Shown: positions 1 through 13,200, counted from the first letter of the stretch. The stretch: DNA of 64,000 nt from Scalesia atractyloides (GCA_947069175.1 CAMTDV010000018.1:43474869-43538868); one strand, 5' to 3'. Translations and numbers: made by a program. The notes: generated from the sequence alone by a model not told the origin.

Positions 1-1143
1 TTGAGAATGTCGTGCACATACTTAGTCTGATGAATGAATATCCAGTCTGGAAGCTGATCCACTTGAAGACCTAAGAAGAACTTCATTTCACCCATCGAGG
101 ACATTTCAAATTTCTTCTTCATGATCTTTTTGAATTCTTTGCACAGACTGTCATCCCTAGAACCGAAAATGATATCGTCCACATAGATTTGTACTATAAT
201 CAGATGCGATCCAACTTCTCTAGTAAACAAAGTGCTTTCCACTGTGCCTCGTGTAAAACCATTTCCTACGAGATGCTGCGATAACGTCTCGTACCAAGCT
301 CTCGGGGCTTGGTGTAAACCATACAAGGCTTTATCCAGGAGATATGGTTTGTTCTTGTTCAGTGGATCGACCAACCCAGGTGGTTGGCCGACATACACTT
401 GTTCACGAAGTTTTCCATAGAGAACTGCAGATTTTACATCCAACTGGTACACCTTAAATCCTTTCCAAGCTGCGAACGCTAGGAAAATGCGAATAGATTC
501 TAATCTCGCAACTGGTGTGTATACCTCCGTATAATCTATACCTTCCTGCTGGTGGAATCCCTTGACAACCAGCCGAGCTTTGTTTCTGAATATAACCCCC
601 CGATCATCTCTTTTACACTTGAAGACCCACTTTGTATCAATAGCTTTCTGCTTCGGTGGCAAGTCTACAAGCTTCCAAACACCCAACTTCTGGAACTGTA
701 AAAGTTCTTCTTGCATTGCTATCACCCAATTCTCGTCTGCCAGAGCCTCATTAACTGTCTTTGGCTCAATTTGAGAAATGAAACATGAGTAGTAGCAGTA
801 GTTCTGAGTTGGTGCAACTCGGGTGTAGAAACAACTAAGTGCTTTGTTGATTTGATTCCGTGTACGCACACCAGTTTTTAGTTCTCCTATGATATTCGTT
901 GAAGGATGATACGAATATGAACGCGGCATTTCTTCTGTTGGAACATCAACCGAGCTTTGCTGATTTGAAACAATCAGATCACTGTTCACATCAACATAAG
1001 GAGTACTTGTGGAAGATTCGTTCTGATTTCTCGGACTAGCAGATTGAATTAATAGGTTAGAAATCTGCTCAACTTCTTCGTCCGATGAAGTTTCATCATC
1101 AGCATCAAATGTCGGTGCTTCATCTGAGTCAGAATTCTGATTT
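1..1143 (-). pseudogene. pol: Copia reverse transcriptase (RVT_2), partial
   Basis: The reverse complement is open for about 380 codons, from near 1143 to the left edge. It starts with an acidic, serine-rich hinge and continues into a Copia reverse transcriptase: a KWVFK-type entry motif near 600-630, ARLVVKG near 560, QLDVKSA near 430 and the catalytic YVDDIIFGS near 165-190. RT copies element RNA into cDNA in cytoplasmic particles. The frame is separated from the upstream hinge frame (1049-1480) by a frameshift near 1145, so it could not be translated from gag without repair. RNase H lies outside the window. Confidence 0.88.
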
Positions 1144-1480
1144 GAGGCGTACTGGGCACTGTTGTGATTTCTGGTTCATTAGAAGCATTCACTAGAGGTG
1201 TAGCAGGTGTTACTTCTGTTTCAGAAGTATTTTGAATTTGAACACTACTGCTATTTCTTGGACCTGTTTCAGAAGATGAAGAATCCAACGTGGGTTGATT
1301 AACCACAATTGGTCTAATGATTTGTTCTTGATTCGCTGACTGGTGAAGATAGTATAACGCCGCAACTTCTTCGTCAGACGGTTCTTCCGGCAAGTCGAAT
1401 GACTTCCAAAGGTCTTGATAGTTAAACAGCCACGCGTCACCTCTCCTTTGAATAGGATCCGTATAATTGAAACAATCCAC
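1049..1480 (-). pseudogene. pol: Copia integrase C-terminal/hinge fragment
   Basis: A 143-codon frame linking integrase to RT. Its N-terminal half has the charged, aromatic composition of a Copia integrase tail and its C-terminal half is a Ser/Thr/Glu-rich linker. Near 1145 the sense passes to another frame that continues into RT. The overlapping frame at 1210-1527 is the upstream continuation after another shift. No catalytic residues are present. Confidence 0.6.
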
Positions 1481-2561
1481 GTGCTGTGCTTAACCTTTCT
1501 CAACAAAGGAACATATACTCTTCTCAACAGACTCGCATATCTGACAAAGAAACCCTCAAGAGATTAGCTCCGAATTTGCCATCTTGGTCGATTACAGTGC
1601 ATGGCGCACCAAAAGGTTCTAAGAATTTGAAATTTGGCTTCCGTGGTTTATCTTCTCAAAACATGTTTTCTTTGTTGGTTTGACAGTGAGAACCCTGTTT
1701 AGCGTGTAGCAAGCTGCAGCAACCGCTTCACTCCAGAAGCTGATAGGAAGTTTAGAATCTGCAAGCATGGTTCTCGCAGTTTCAATCAAAGTTCAGTTTT
1801 TCTGTTCAGCTACCATGTTTTGCTGTGGAGTGTAGGGAGCAATAAACTCGTGCAGAATCCCTTTTGCATTGCAGAATTCTTTCATTTTGCTATTCTTAAA
1901 CTCTTTCGTTGTCACTTCTAATGCGGCTGACCGGCGATGATAAATGTTCTCGAGTTTCTTGAATAGAATAACCAAGTTCTCGAACATTTTGTCTTTTGAT
2001 TCTTGAAAGAATACCCACGAATATCTTGAATAGTCATCTGTCATGATCAAGCAATATAAGTCTCCTGAGACGCTTCGAACATTTACAGGGCCAAATAAGT
2101 CCATGTGGAGACGTTCTAATGGCAACTTGATTGAGTTTAGAATTTTCTTTGGATGAGATTTCTTGATCTGCTTTCCCTCTTGCAGTCCAAGCAATGATCA
2201 GACATCTGAAAACTTCAAAGATTTACGCCTTCTACAAGATCATTATGACCAAGAAATTCATTTTTCGCAAATGAATATTCCCCATCTTACGATGCCAAAG
2301 AATAGAATCTTTTTCAGTAGCCTTTGATACAAAACATTGTGCTGATTGTGATGAAGTGGTAGCAACACCCATATCAAGAACATATAAATCATTTTCTCGT
2401 GGTGCTCGCATCAGAATCCACTTATCTGGAATTTTGAATCCCGGATGATCACCACCATTCTTTCGGTATTTGTTTCTTTTAGGTTTGGAATAGAATTTCC
2501 TTTCATTGATCTCCACAATATCTGATGTGACTTCCAAGAGTTTAAAGAATTTGTCTAACAA
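1481..2561 (-). pseudogene. pol: Copia pre-integrase and integrase core, degenerate
   Basis: 2561-2232 holds the GAG-pre-integrase signature, with LWHRKMG near its end. 2194-1793 holds the integrase core: a first catalytic Asp in LHMDLFGPV, a degraded second motif (the usual RSDNG..EFKN reads ALEVTTKEFKN, so the Asp is lost) and the Glu motif as QQNMVAEQKN. A stop replaces Arg directly after this motif near 1791. Several frameshifts separate the blocks, including one near 2195-2232. With the catalytic Asp lost and the frame broken, this copy cannot encode an active integrase. Confidence 0.82.
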
Positions 2562-5191
2562 TTATTCCTTCACGTTCTGAATCGGAAAACTGTCATCAAA
2601 GTGTAATCTATCAGATTCCTTAATCTTGTACATGACAACATTAGGATCATCACATAGATCATTCTCCAATGATGTATCATCTTCTTCGGACTGTGAATCT
2701 GAATTCTTTGAGCTCGAGTCAGCGCTTTTAAAGCTGCCTTCATCAGAATCGTTCAAAACATTTTCAACAACCTTTTTAACCACATCATTGTCATCATCTG
2801 TTTTAGTATAGATTACAACAATGTTCTCTGGCAACTCTGTTTTCTTTTCAGATAACAACTCAATATTGAGTGCCTTATCCATCCCATTAGCGGATTTGTG
2901 ACAATACTTCTCGCATAGGGGTGGAGGAACATTGATGTATTCTTTACCAATTTTCTTTTTAGGTTTCTCTTCCGATGGAATTGTCAGAAGGATGTGATCA
3001 ATGACATATGCGTTACAAGTGTAACTTCTCAAAAGTTGTTGAACACGCTCTGTTTCAATTGTCATGTCCTGGAGTTGTTGCTTAGTTTCAGCAATGGTGT
3101 TAATATAGATATTAATCGCTTTTTTCTTATCCATTACTGTTCCTTTTAACATCTTTATTGTATCATGTTGTTCGATGTAATTTCTATCAAGCCTTCCATA
3201 ATCATTTTTCATTTTATCATATGCTTCCTTCATTGTGCGATAATCGTATTTCAAATGTTCATTATGCACATTGTTTTCAGCGATGATCTTTGATTTTTCA
3301 GCACATTCAGAACATGGTTCGGTACATTTTGTACAAGGTTTCTCAACCTCTACAACTTGTACTTTGACAACTTCTTTTACCTCTGAACCTACCTTAGTTA
3401 GATTTGCCATCAATGCTTTGTCGGCAATATCCTTGAGGTTTTCGGCATTCACTTCTTGAGTAACATCAATGACTACTTCATCAGTTGATTTCTTCTCGGG
3501 AACTTGTTCCGGAGAACTTCCACCAAAGTGACCTGCAAAATTTTCACAAGAATTAGGAGATAAAATTCCTTGCTTCTGCATGTGGATATACTCCTCTTCT
3601 TCACGTTGTTGTTGCAGATATTGTTCTAGCAGAATATTCTCCAAAGCCGCTGCTTCTTCTGCAGAAGTATCTTCAACAATTTAAGCCATTAATGCAACTC
3701 CGGTCTTCTTACCGATGTAGGAATTCCAGTCGAAACCGTCATCTTCGTTTGATGCAACCATAGCTTTTTCAGTGTTGCTGCTATTTAGTTTCTCTTGGAT
3801 TTCAACCTGAGTCTTCTTCGGGAAAGGCTTATACTGAAGTGAATTCTTGTAATACTCGTTGCCTCCTCCGAATGGACTTTGATTTCCCATTGCTTTCGGA
3901 TTTTTACACTCTCTCTTAAAATGTCCCTTTTGGCGACATCTGAAGCATGTTACTTTTGTCTTGTCAAAACCCAGTTTGTTGCTTGAGTTTCCGATATCTC
4001 AGCCAGTGAGAGCAACGAACTTTGTGACCTTTCGGATAATAGATGCTAAACACGACTTGATATCCATTAACTCGAGTTCTTCTTCATCCACTTGGTCATA
4101 ATCTTCTGCCGTCATTTCAGGATTTCCAATTTCACCGGCTACAAGACTTTCGTATGAATCCAGAACAGTGGCAAGAAGAGACATATGTTGTTTAGCGACT
4201 TGTTCCGAAACAACATTGTTCAAATTCACTGTGATGTTGCACTTGTATATATTCGAATCATAATTTGTTTGTTGATTCTGATTTGTTTGACTTTGATAAG
4301 ATGAATTTGAACCAGTACTTGAGAATGAAGACTGTGGACATTGATCATATTGAGGATATGACTGATTCTGATTCTGCTGCGAATTGTTCGAAGAATTTAA
4401 ACATGCATTGAATGTTGTCTGAATCTTTGCACTTGAAATGTTATCTTGCATTCCACTCTTGTAGTACAACCCAACGTCTTGAACACATTAGCGTTCTTTG
4501 ACTTCGCAATCTTCAAGAGTTCCATTTCATGGCCTTCGAGTTTATCGATAAATGTTGACAGCTTGAAGAATTCCCATTTATCACTTTCCTTCAGAACCAT
4601 AAGATAAGTAGTCCACTCTCCATCTGGTAGAGCATCTGCAAGCTTGTCGATGTACTCTTGTTCCATCTTCTCGAGACCGTGTCTTCGCATTTGAACTTTA
4701 AGATGACAGAATCGTTCAATCATCTGCTTCATGGTTTCACCCTTCATCATGTTGAAGATATCGAACTCTTTCATAATGAGCGCCTTCTTGCTCTTGATCA
4801 TCTCCGCACTTCCTTGATACTTCTTTTGAAGAGAAAGCCAGAGATCTCTTGCTGTTGTGTATTCCGGTAGCAAGACGAGAATATCTTCTTTAACGGATTG
4901 TTGGATAAGACTGATTATCTTTTTCTCAGCAATGTATTCGTCTTTCTGTACAGTTTTGTAGTTGTGCTTTTCTAGAACTTGCTGATGTTCATCCACCGGA
5001 ACAGTGTAACCTCTTTCAATCGACACCCAGCCTGCGAAATGTATGGCTTGAACCCAATATGTAAACTTCTCCTTCCATGCTTCATACTCGTCCATGCTCA
5101 TTAGCTTGGGTGGTTTAACAGTCGTGCCCATTTCGTTATCAAGATTGACTTGATGGATCACGTTGGCATTTGACGAACTAGCTCCGGACAT
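2562..5191 (-). pseudogene. gag: Copia gag with UBN2 domain, zinc knuckle and coiled coil
   Basis: Capsid/nucleocapsid gene starting at MSGASSSNAN (5191). Residues ~25-250 form a UBN2/DUF4219 capsid domain (PPKLMSMDEYEAWKEK near the start). A CCHC knuckle CFRCRQKGHFKREC lies near 3906-3948. Beyond it is a long charged, coiled-coil region rich in Glu/Lys with a CTKCTEPCSEC cysteine cluster near 3300-3340. The frame is broken by a shift near 4470, a TGA replacing the Arg codon kept in element B (near 3999) and a TAA near 3680. The same protein is better preserved in element B (34331-31760). Confidence 0.88.
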
Positions 5192-5941
5192 GAAAGCTCA
5201 TTGAATATCATCCATTGTGAATAACGAGACGTGTACGCTGAAAACAATCAAAAACTTTTTGAAAATGTTAGATCTACTACAAGTTCGGTCGAACTTGTAG
5301 TTAGGATGAAGAATTGTCAGTTTTAAACACAAGTTCGGTCGAACTTGTGATTTGTGTTTTGAAGAATTTTCCTTTTAACAACCTCGGTCGAACTTGTTGA
5401 TGATTTGTAAAGATTTTGTAAGTGCAAGCGTACTTAACAAATGACTTTGTTGGGAAACTAGCAAGTTCGGGCGAACTTAGCTAAAAATCCTTGAATTTTA
5501 TCAAGTTCAGTCGAACTTGACAAGAATTCAGTGAAGATCTAGCAACTTCGAGCGAACTTAACCAATTTTCTTCAAGAATTCACTAAAGTTCGAGCGAACT
5601 TGGCAAAATTTTCTTGAAAATACCTCAAGTTCGAGCGAACTTGGTAAAAAATCACTGAAAAGGTGAGTTTTTAGCACAAGTTCGGTCGAACTTGGTTAAA
5701 CAAGTTCGATGGACAAGTTTTGGAAAACATGGTTTTTTTTCAAAATTTTGACATCAAGCGGTTGAATTTGGTCTCCAATCTTTCAAGGGTTTATCTTTGT
5801 TGTATTTTACATGATATATTCAAAATTGAAAAGATTTTGACCGTGAATTCTTCATCTTTGATGAAAAAGTTAAGAAAAATAGAAGAATGGAGATGAAATA
5901 GAAGTGTTCTTGTCTTGATACTATCAAATCAGGCTGTTCTA
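5192..5941 (-). repeat. Copia A leader with palindromic 18-mer array
   Basis: Untranslated leader between primer site and gag. From 5279 to about 5717 it carries around ten copies of CAAGTTCGnnCGAACTTG, spaced roughly 37-53 bp apart. Centres are mostly GT or AG; some copies are degraded. Perfect examples lie at 5280-5297 and near 5333. Each copy is a DNA palindrome, and as RNA each could form a 7-bp stem with a 4-nt loop. Element B has the same array at the same place; element C has a related one. No reading frame is present. Confidence 0.85.
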
Positions 5942-5953
5942 GCTCTGATACCA
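5942..5953 (-). promoter_or_regulatory. Primer-binding site, Copia A
   Basis: The plus strand reads GCTCTGATACCA, i.e. TGGTATCAGAGC on the element strand, complementary to the 3' end of plant initiator tRNA-Met. It starts two bases from the LTR end. Confidence 0.9.
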
Positions 5954-5955
5954 CT

Positions 5956-6356
5956 TGTAGGACCGATCCTCGATGCTAAGGAACCTAAATTTGATATCTA
6001 ACGTTCATAAAAGCGGAAATATTACGTCGTGTTTACCCATAGACAAGAATTAATCAGTTAATCATCAGTTTCATTGATTAAACGTCAAGAGTACAAACTG
6101 ACAGAGCTTCACCTCCAAAATGCCAAAGTTACAAATGAGGATGACAAGCTAGGTATTTATAGAGATGCAAGTTCGTTCATGAAGGATGTAAGTTCGGCCG
6201 AACTTGCCTTAGCAAGTTCGGCCGAACTTGTCTCAACATGACAAGTATAAGCGAACTTGACCTCCTACTACATAAATACTTCATACATCTAGCCTGTTCA
6301 GCTCTATACTATACAAACTCGATATAAGACTAAGACATAGACATTATGCACCAGCA
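5956..6356 (-). mobile_element. 5' LTR of Copia A (401 bp)
   Basis: Bounded by TG (5956) and CA (6356), abutting the primer site. It aligns with the element B LTRs (TGTAGGA start, TATGC.CCA.CA end). It has palindromic 18-mers at 6189-6206 and 6213-6230 and a half site near 6242-6259, all upstream of the TATA box in transcription sense. The partner 3' LTR is outside the window. Confidence 0.88.
6154..6162 (-). promoter_or_regulatory. Copia A LTR TATA box
   Basis: CTATAAATA on the element strand, 25-75 bp downstream of the two perfect palindromes. Predicted from sequence and matching position in the element B LTRs. Confidence 0.6.
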
Positions 6357-7083
6357 CATCCTCATCCCGTGCCATCCGTAGTAATGAAATCTGCTCGAAC
6401 AGAAATCCCATCAAGTTGCTCTTGGTGATGGGAGCAGGCACCTCCTGAGGAGGAACAGGTATACCCCAGACGGGTGGAAAAGGCTCTCTAAATGGCTGGG
6501 AAGGGCCACCTCGCTCGTATGTGTGAAACGGGGAAGGGTCCTCCCAGGTGGGGTCAGGAAATGGGTAGTAAAATGCTGATGGGTCCCTATAGGTACGGGT
6601 GTCGGACGAATAGGGGACCCGGGTGGGGTAAACACAGGTATGGGTGTAAGTACCCTCCGGCGAGCCGTCTGTCGGAGGCCAAAGGTGGGTATCTCAAGAG
6701 GGGTAGACGAGGAGGGTGAATACGTACTCGGAGTGGAAGGATTATAAGGGTCAGGCGGTGTCTCGGGTGACGGTAAGCGGGGTGCTACCGGCTCCCACTC
6801 CCAATGCCCCGTGGCGGGAGTAGGGCTCCTAGGAATAGGTCCTACGGTTATGGGAATATCCGGGGTACGACCATGCTCCGAGGAGCTAGTTGGATGGTGT
6901 GATGGCGAACGGTAGGCGCTCGAGGCCTCCCCTCGCGCCTAGTACGAGGTCTGGGTGGGTACGGACCACAACAATAACCAGAAGGATCTGGCGAGTAGCT
7001 CGATGTCAAAAGGGGTGTCAGCGGATCCTCCTCAGGATCAGTCTCCATATGCGAAGTCGACTGGTGACTCGAATGATGCGACA
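6357..7083 (-). pseudogene. Accessory leader ORF of gypsy F, truncated
   Basis: Begins MSHHSSHQSTSHMETDPEEDP about 370 bp after the primer site and continues as a Pro/Ser/Arg-rich protein. A frameshift near 6850 moves it to the frame that reads on to ~6411. Copia A cuts it off at 6357. No known domain is recognised. Its place (between primer site and gag, same strand), its MSH start and its EEDP motif recall the accessory ORFs of elements E (19241-20050) and D2 (61934-62617), so I infer a gypsy leader ORF. Function unknown. Confidence 0.55.
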
Positions 7084-7453
7084 TGCTACCTGAAAAAAAA
7101 AGAAAACCACACACAACGCTGATTTGACTGGCCAAAATACTGAACTCAACATTCCACAAATATACACATAAGCACGTATTGCACGCAGTTTTAATTTTTA
7201 CGATTTATAAAAAAATTACTTGCGATTGGTGACATTAGTAGACGGATGTCCGTCCTATCTCAATGACGTTCCCAGAACCCCCAAGTATGAGCAGATAAAT
7301 TATGGTGTTCCGGACCACAATAATTTATTTGCCCCAACAAGGCTTCCTGGTAATAGCCATACTACTCAGTTTCTAAGGGTTCTTAGCGTGTGGAGACTAA
7401 CATAGGATTATAGTCCAGGTTCTTTGGAGATACCTAGTTCGCTATAACCGAAG
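7084..7453 (-). other. Noncoding leader of gypsy F
   Basis: About 370 bp between the primer site and the accessory ORF start. No gene or repeat recognised. Confidence 0.5.
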
Positions 7454-7465
7454 GCTCTGATACCA
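7454..7465 (-). promoter_or_regulatory. Primer-binding site, gypsy F
   Basis: TGGTATCAGAGC on the minus strand, followed on the plus strand by TCTTC and then the LTR terminus TGTCACACCCC at 7471. Confidence 0.85.
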
Positions 7466-8074
7466 TCTTCTGTCACACCCCGACTCGCAACGGAAGACAA
7501 ATGCAGGGTGCGGCAGACACGTGGTAATTCTCCATAGTTTAAAAACATGATATCATAAACGGAGAGAACCTCGGTTACAACATACTATCAGTATCATATT
7601 ACACACCATAAGTTCAAGTACAGTACTACGAGCTATCACAACTCTTATTCTGCTACAGTTCACTACCCAAAGCCATCCACACGCACATTTCTTACTCTTG
7701 CTTTGCTTTACCTGAAATGCATGTGAGTTCCACTTATTGAATTGCTGTGTAACAATATGTGTTAACAAGTTTAATTGCACAGGTCATAATCACAAAGACG
7801 GTCACATTCATAGTCGCAGATGGAATTACACGAGGAAGCAAGTGAAACCTGACTGTTTTACCCGGGTCATGTCACCCCAGACACTCCCGGTCCACCAACT
7901 GCGTCACGTGCAGTTCAACGCCCCTTAGTAGCTATGCCTAACAACACAACCAAATTAGGACACGTGCAGACCTGGTTTCTGACCTTCCTGTCGGGCGTGA
8001 CCTGGGTTTGTCAGACAAATAGTACTATCCACTGCCCACAGCTTACGCTAATCACTTGTAGGGGGAGGTAGTTC

Positions 8075-8450
8075 GTGTGTTAGACAATTCACATCTCACA
8101 AGTTGGTGCAATTAACACAATTTCATAACATGTAAGTCATTTCAGAAAACAGATAAACAGTTTACAACTGGGAGAGTAAAACTCACTCCCAAATTGGTGT
8201 ATTCAACACAGTTTTTAACATGCAAGTCCCCAGAAAATAGTAAAATAGTTTAAAAGTGGGGAAGTGAAACTCACTCCCAAGTTGGGGCAATGATCACAGT
8301 TTGTAACAAGTTCATGTGTTAGGGAAGTGAAATTCCCTTCATAAGTTTGTGTAATCAATACAGTTTTTAACATGCATTCCACCCCAAGTAAAACAATAAA
8401 ACAGTTAAAAGCAGGGTAGTGAAACTCACAGTGCAAATAGTGGTCTCAAC
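8075..8450. repeat. Imperfect tandem repeat in F LTR
   Basis: About four diverged units of ~90-120 bp, each with a variant of AAGTTGGTGCAAT..ACACA, TTTNTAACATGCA and GTGAAACTCACTCCC. Noncoding. Confidence 0.6.
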
Positions 8451-10277
8451 ACAAGAGGGGTCGATTAGCTGGATCAACTTTAATAACACACATGCAAGCA
8501 TGGACTCAAATCAGTATCTAAGTTGGTAATGGTTATAACTTGGATCTTGTCAGGAGTTTTTACTCCGGATTGAGTCTATAGGACACTGGTATGGTGATGG
8601 ACATCAAGGTAGTATTAGTTTTCAGTTTGGCTTTCGGGCACCGTTTCGCGTGCCAGCCAAAGTCAGTAGTTTAACATGTTCGGATAATGGTACGAAAGTA
8701 CCAGTAGCGCCAACACGTGGTTATTCAAGAATGATTAACTTTCCATTAAGGGATGTTGAGTGTTTGGGGGGTCTAAGTTGCCCAAATTTGAGTTTCCATT
8801 TTCACCGTCGGGAATTCTCCCGAACTGCCTTAGGACACACCCATGGTGCCTAATTTGCCCGGGAATCTCCCGGAATACTCTCGGTGTTCCAATTATAGTA
8901 TTTGTCGGGTTGGGTCAGTTCCCAGTTCCGGCAGGTTCGTTATACGGTAAACTGCCGAAATTGCTTTAAAATAATCTACTTTTAATTCCATAAATTCCCA
9001 TTTAATATATATTTTATATAATCTGTAAATTTTTATATAAAGTTAACATCTGTAAGTTATGGGAAAAATTTTTGGGAATTTATTTTGTTAATTTACTTAT
9101 TTAAATAAATTATTTATAAAACTATTTTTAACCACATAATTCCAATTAAATACCATCATTAGTTAAAAAAATTCCAAAAAATCCCAGAACACCTTATACA
9201 TGTCCAGGAACTTCTCACAAAATTTTGGGATTTTTCCGATTTCGTTTCGGTGCGTTCCCGGCTACTGAAAACTCGCAAAAACGCGGATTTTTAACCCAAA
9301 TGAAAACTAAACCAATGGACTCTGAATTTTCCCAGATCATTCGCCAGATGTTCCTTAACGTCTCTGTAAAATTTGGTGATTTATTGAATTCGGTAAAACA
9401 GTTAAAAACTCACCAAATATCGTAGAAAATTCCAAAATTCTAAACTTTTATGTGGACCTTCCGGACAATACCCTATATCACCACACCAAATTTCAGCTCA
9501 ATCCAGGTTACACGGACCAAGTTATAGGGAAAACAATTTCTGCCTAGCCTAGATTCGGTTTTCGAATCATATACCTAGCGATTCTTCCGTTTCCAAGCGT
9601 TTATCTTGATCCCAGAAGTGTTTAAAGGCTATATTCAGTACCTACACATCAAGTACAATCCACATATGCTTGAAATTAGATCAATCAAGCTTTAATTCAT
9701 TGTTTTTCGGTTAATCGAATAGTTAAACGATTTTTGTCGAATAAGAGTTGATTTGGGTATCAAACCCCAATGATTAGTTACCATGGCTGCCACATAACAC
9801 TAGGGGTTTCATGTGGTGTTCATTTCAGCCCTAAAACTTGTTTAAAACTCCAAAATTCATGGATTAAAAAGCGTTTTTCGGCTAGAAATCGCGTTTAATC
9901 GAAGAAACAGACTTAGAACCATAAGTATCAAGGTTACTACCTTTGAATTAGGACTTGTTCTTGATGAATTCAGCTGAGAAGAAGGGTTTGAGAGCAGATT
10001 TTTGGGGAAAAGTTTGAAGGAATTTGATTAAAATTAAAAGAAAAAAAACCATTTATATAACCATCGGGGGTTGGCGGTTTGGAGGTGGGCCCCCTAGGGC
10101 CACCTCGTGCTTCGTTTTGTGTGCTTATAGATGATGTTTATCTTCCAGATAAGTACAGGTTCGTTTTCGGGTCCTGCAGGCATTCTCGATTTGCGTGACG
10201 GACTCCGTTTTACACGTACTTAGTGTCAAAAGACTCAGTTTTAAAAATTATTCATAACCGTCTAAAAATCCGAACCA

Positions 10278-10282
10278 AGTTA
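10278..10282. repeat. Target-site duplication of element E, left copy
   Basis: AGTTA directly before the LTR TG; the same five bases follow the right LTR at 24305-24309. Confidence 0.9.
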
Positions 10283-13200
10283 TGTAACACCACAAAAACG
10301 TCGCAGCGGAAATACAAACATATGGTGACGGAAGTTGGTGCTCATAAATATCTTGTCGATCGATGCATTGTTAATGTTGGACATTCAACTTAATTAAAAC
10401 ATAGTTTTTAAAACATAAGGTTTAAAGTACATCACAATGACACCACAGTTAAGTTATTTTTGATCCATATGGATCTTATTACATAGGTCCCAAAGTTTTA
10501 AAAGTTTGTCCAAAACATTCATAAAACAACCATGCATCAACAACCACAAGATACGCCATAATTCCCAAAGCCATGCTCAAGTACCTGAAGAACACATTAA
10601 AAATCAAGTGTCAACACAAAGGAGGGTGAGCTCACATATTCAAATTTAAAACAAGGAAAACTTTCTAATTATGTGTTTATTATTAAAACATCCAAATAAT
10701 ATTTTCGAAAGTTAATTTATTTCCTTAATAAATCCATGAGTCAACTGTCGCAAGCGTTTCCCCGAAACCTCCGAATTAAGCATCTTCTCAAGTTTCACAT
10801 ATTAAATTTATTGCATCAAATGTTCAGACTCGTATGTTTGCAAGACAATACGAACTATATATTAACATTAAGGGCAATGCTAAACAATAACAGTTAATAA
10901 ATTCGTCGCTTGACATGACACGGAGCTACCGGTCGCGACAGGGTTGTCAACACGATAGATCTATCAACAATTCCACGCAATCCATATTAATGATTAAATG
11001 GCTAAGTTAGCGCAAATCGCCCACAATGGGTCACCCAAGGTGCCAACCTTATGAACAATATATATATCCTACTAAAATGATAAAATTTAATATAACACGT
11101 TGTACGAATACCCGACGTCCCCACCGAAACATAAGCCTAATCCTGATACTCACTCTCTTGAGACCGGGTCAATTCGTTACAACTTTAGATTTAAACATTT
11201 TAAATCCACACGGTCGTTCTATCCCATAACGTCGTAAAATCCCCGTTTCATCCCCGAAACGCATATATCATTATTCCAAAAATCCGTTTCATTCCGAAAC
11301 ATATTTATATCCGAAACCATGTTTTTCTCCAAAAACATATCACATAATTTCTAAATCATATTTTCCACGAAAATATATTTATAGTTTAATCAAAGGCATA
11401 TTTTATACGAAAACGTATACTTATCCTTTTCAGGCGTGTTCTTCCCCCAAAACATATACTAAAACAGTAAAAAGAGGAGTTTAGTGACACTCACGTTTCG
11501 ATGCGTATTTAAAATAGCGCGATCCCACAATTCGATTCTACACGTCCTAAATACGTAGGCACGATTTAATAATCAATATATTACAAAATTCCTAAGTTTC
11601 TCCAATACTTAGAATTTTCACATAACTTTGAGATTTTTTCGAAAATTCATTATTTTTTATTATGTTGGCATATTAATATATATATATATATATATGAGTT
11701 CATATATATATATATATATATGTTTAATATTTTGCGATTTGAACGATTTTATTGGTGACCTTAATGTTATACCCGTTAACACTCCCGTTTATACGTACTA
11801 TATATCTACGATTTGCGCTTCGTAATATATATACATAAACGTGCAAATATACACAATATCATAACACGCGAAATCTTGTTAACTCGTACACTTTATCATT
11901 TTTAAAGCATGCATACATGAAATAACTTATCTAGTTAACTTATGTATAAATTTTCATGCTCAACAAATAAGTTACATATTAATCGCGATTTTACCGATTC
12001 TTCCGTTTTAAACATACAAGCGTACATGCATAGTCTAAATTTCCGCTATCATGTAAACACTTTACATATTATCATATACACATAATTAAATCATATAACA
12101 CATTTAAACACATAAGGTTCACCCATGAACAACCCATTCTAGTGTACATTGAAAAATGCGTATTTTAGCGATTCGGTAACGTTTTCGGGTGCTGAAAGTC
12201 ACTTATGACCAACCAAACACCAAATAATCTCAATATAAGTGAATATACTTATATTTATATCAAAAATATCAGTTTATTTACTGATCTAAAACAATTTCAT
12301 AAAAACCCTCTTAAAAGGCGATTGTTACCATTTTTACCGCATAGTTTTGCGTTGAACGTTACCCTAACCATCCGAACTCGAAACGACTTCATATTTTAAC
12401 ACAATACATTTTATATACTGAATAAAATGATGGTTATAATCATATTAGCGCAGTTTTTGTGTAAGACACATAAATCATGTGATTTCATGTATTCTACAAC
12501 ACTTTTAAGCACATAGTACAACATGCAAAGCTAGTAAACTTTATGTCAAAGTTCCATTCCATTTTACACTTCAAATAAAATTATTATTATGCTTTATAAT
12601 CTGATCTAAAATAATTTTTATCATAACATCATTTATTCATCTTTTTATGTACATACACCCACATGCATGTCCATGTACAAGCTCCTAATGCATCCATAAC
12701 ATATCCTCATCAACATGCATGTACTCATATGCATCAATCATTCATTTATTTCATGTTCATATATCCAAGAACATTCTCATCTTCATATAATCATCATCAT
12801 CATCATCATCTTCATATGATTATCATTATTTAATCATTCAACATAAATGCAAGACATGTACACATATCCTTACACATTCAAAATCATTATCATTAAAAAT
12901 TCACATGCATGCATATATACATATATATACACGACTCATATATACACACATATATATAATTCTAAAATTTCACTTTTCATATCAATATTTTTAAATCAAA
13001 GAACCTTCTTGTATGACACCTTTTTGTTCATGCATGCATCAAACTTTTAAGAATCATATCAACAAGAATCATTCAACAGAATCAAAACTCAATCTCATAT
13101 GTATATACATACACATTCACGGCTACACCCACATATACATACATGTCCATTTTATTTTCTTTGAAAACCCATTTATTATTTATTTCAAGTTTATGTTTAA

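Larger units (their letters stand above)
1..6356 (-). mobile_element. Copia element A, 3' part outside window
   Basis: Ty1/Copia LTR retrotransposon read leftwards: LTR (5956-6356), primer site, leader, gag, pre-integrase, integrase and reverse transcriptase in the order gag-IN-RT that defines Copia. The RT runs off the left edge, so RNase H and the 3' LTR are not seen. Gag, the leader palindromes and the LTR ends match Copia element B at 28537-35486, so the two are one family. The second zinc knuckle and the aspartic protease expected between gag and integrase are missing, indicating an internal deletion near 2480-2560. It is inserted in the leader of gypsy element F. Confidence 0.9.
7471..10282 (-). 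mobile_element. LTR of gypsy F, proximal part, split by element E
   Basis: Starts TGTCACACCCCGAC next to the primer site. The element body is to the left, so this is the 5' LTR of a minus-strand element. It contains no coding frame. Element E interrupts it at 10283 and the sequence resumes at 24310. A TGTCACA at 24477-24483 is the best candidate for its far end, giving about 2.99 kb. The other LTR is outside the window, so the end is unproven. Confidence 0.7.

Noticed and set aside
5279..5717. Evenly spaced palindromic repeats resembling a CRISPR array
   Set aside because: Repeat and spacer lengths vary, the copies are degraded, and the array lies in a plant retrotransposon leader with a second array beside its TATA box. 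No cas genes are present.
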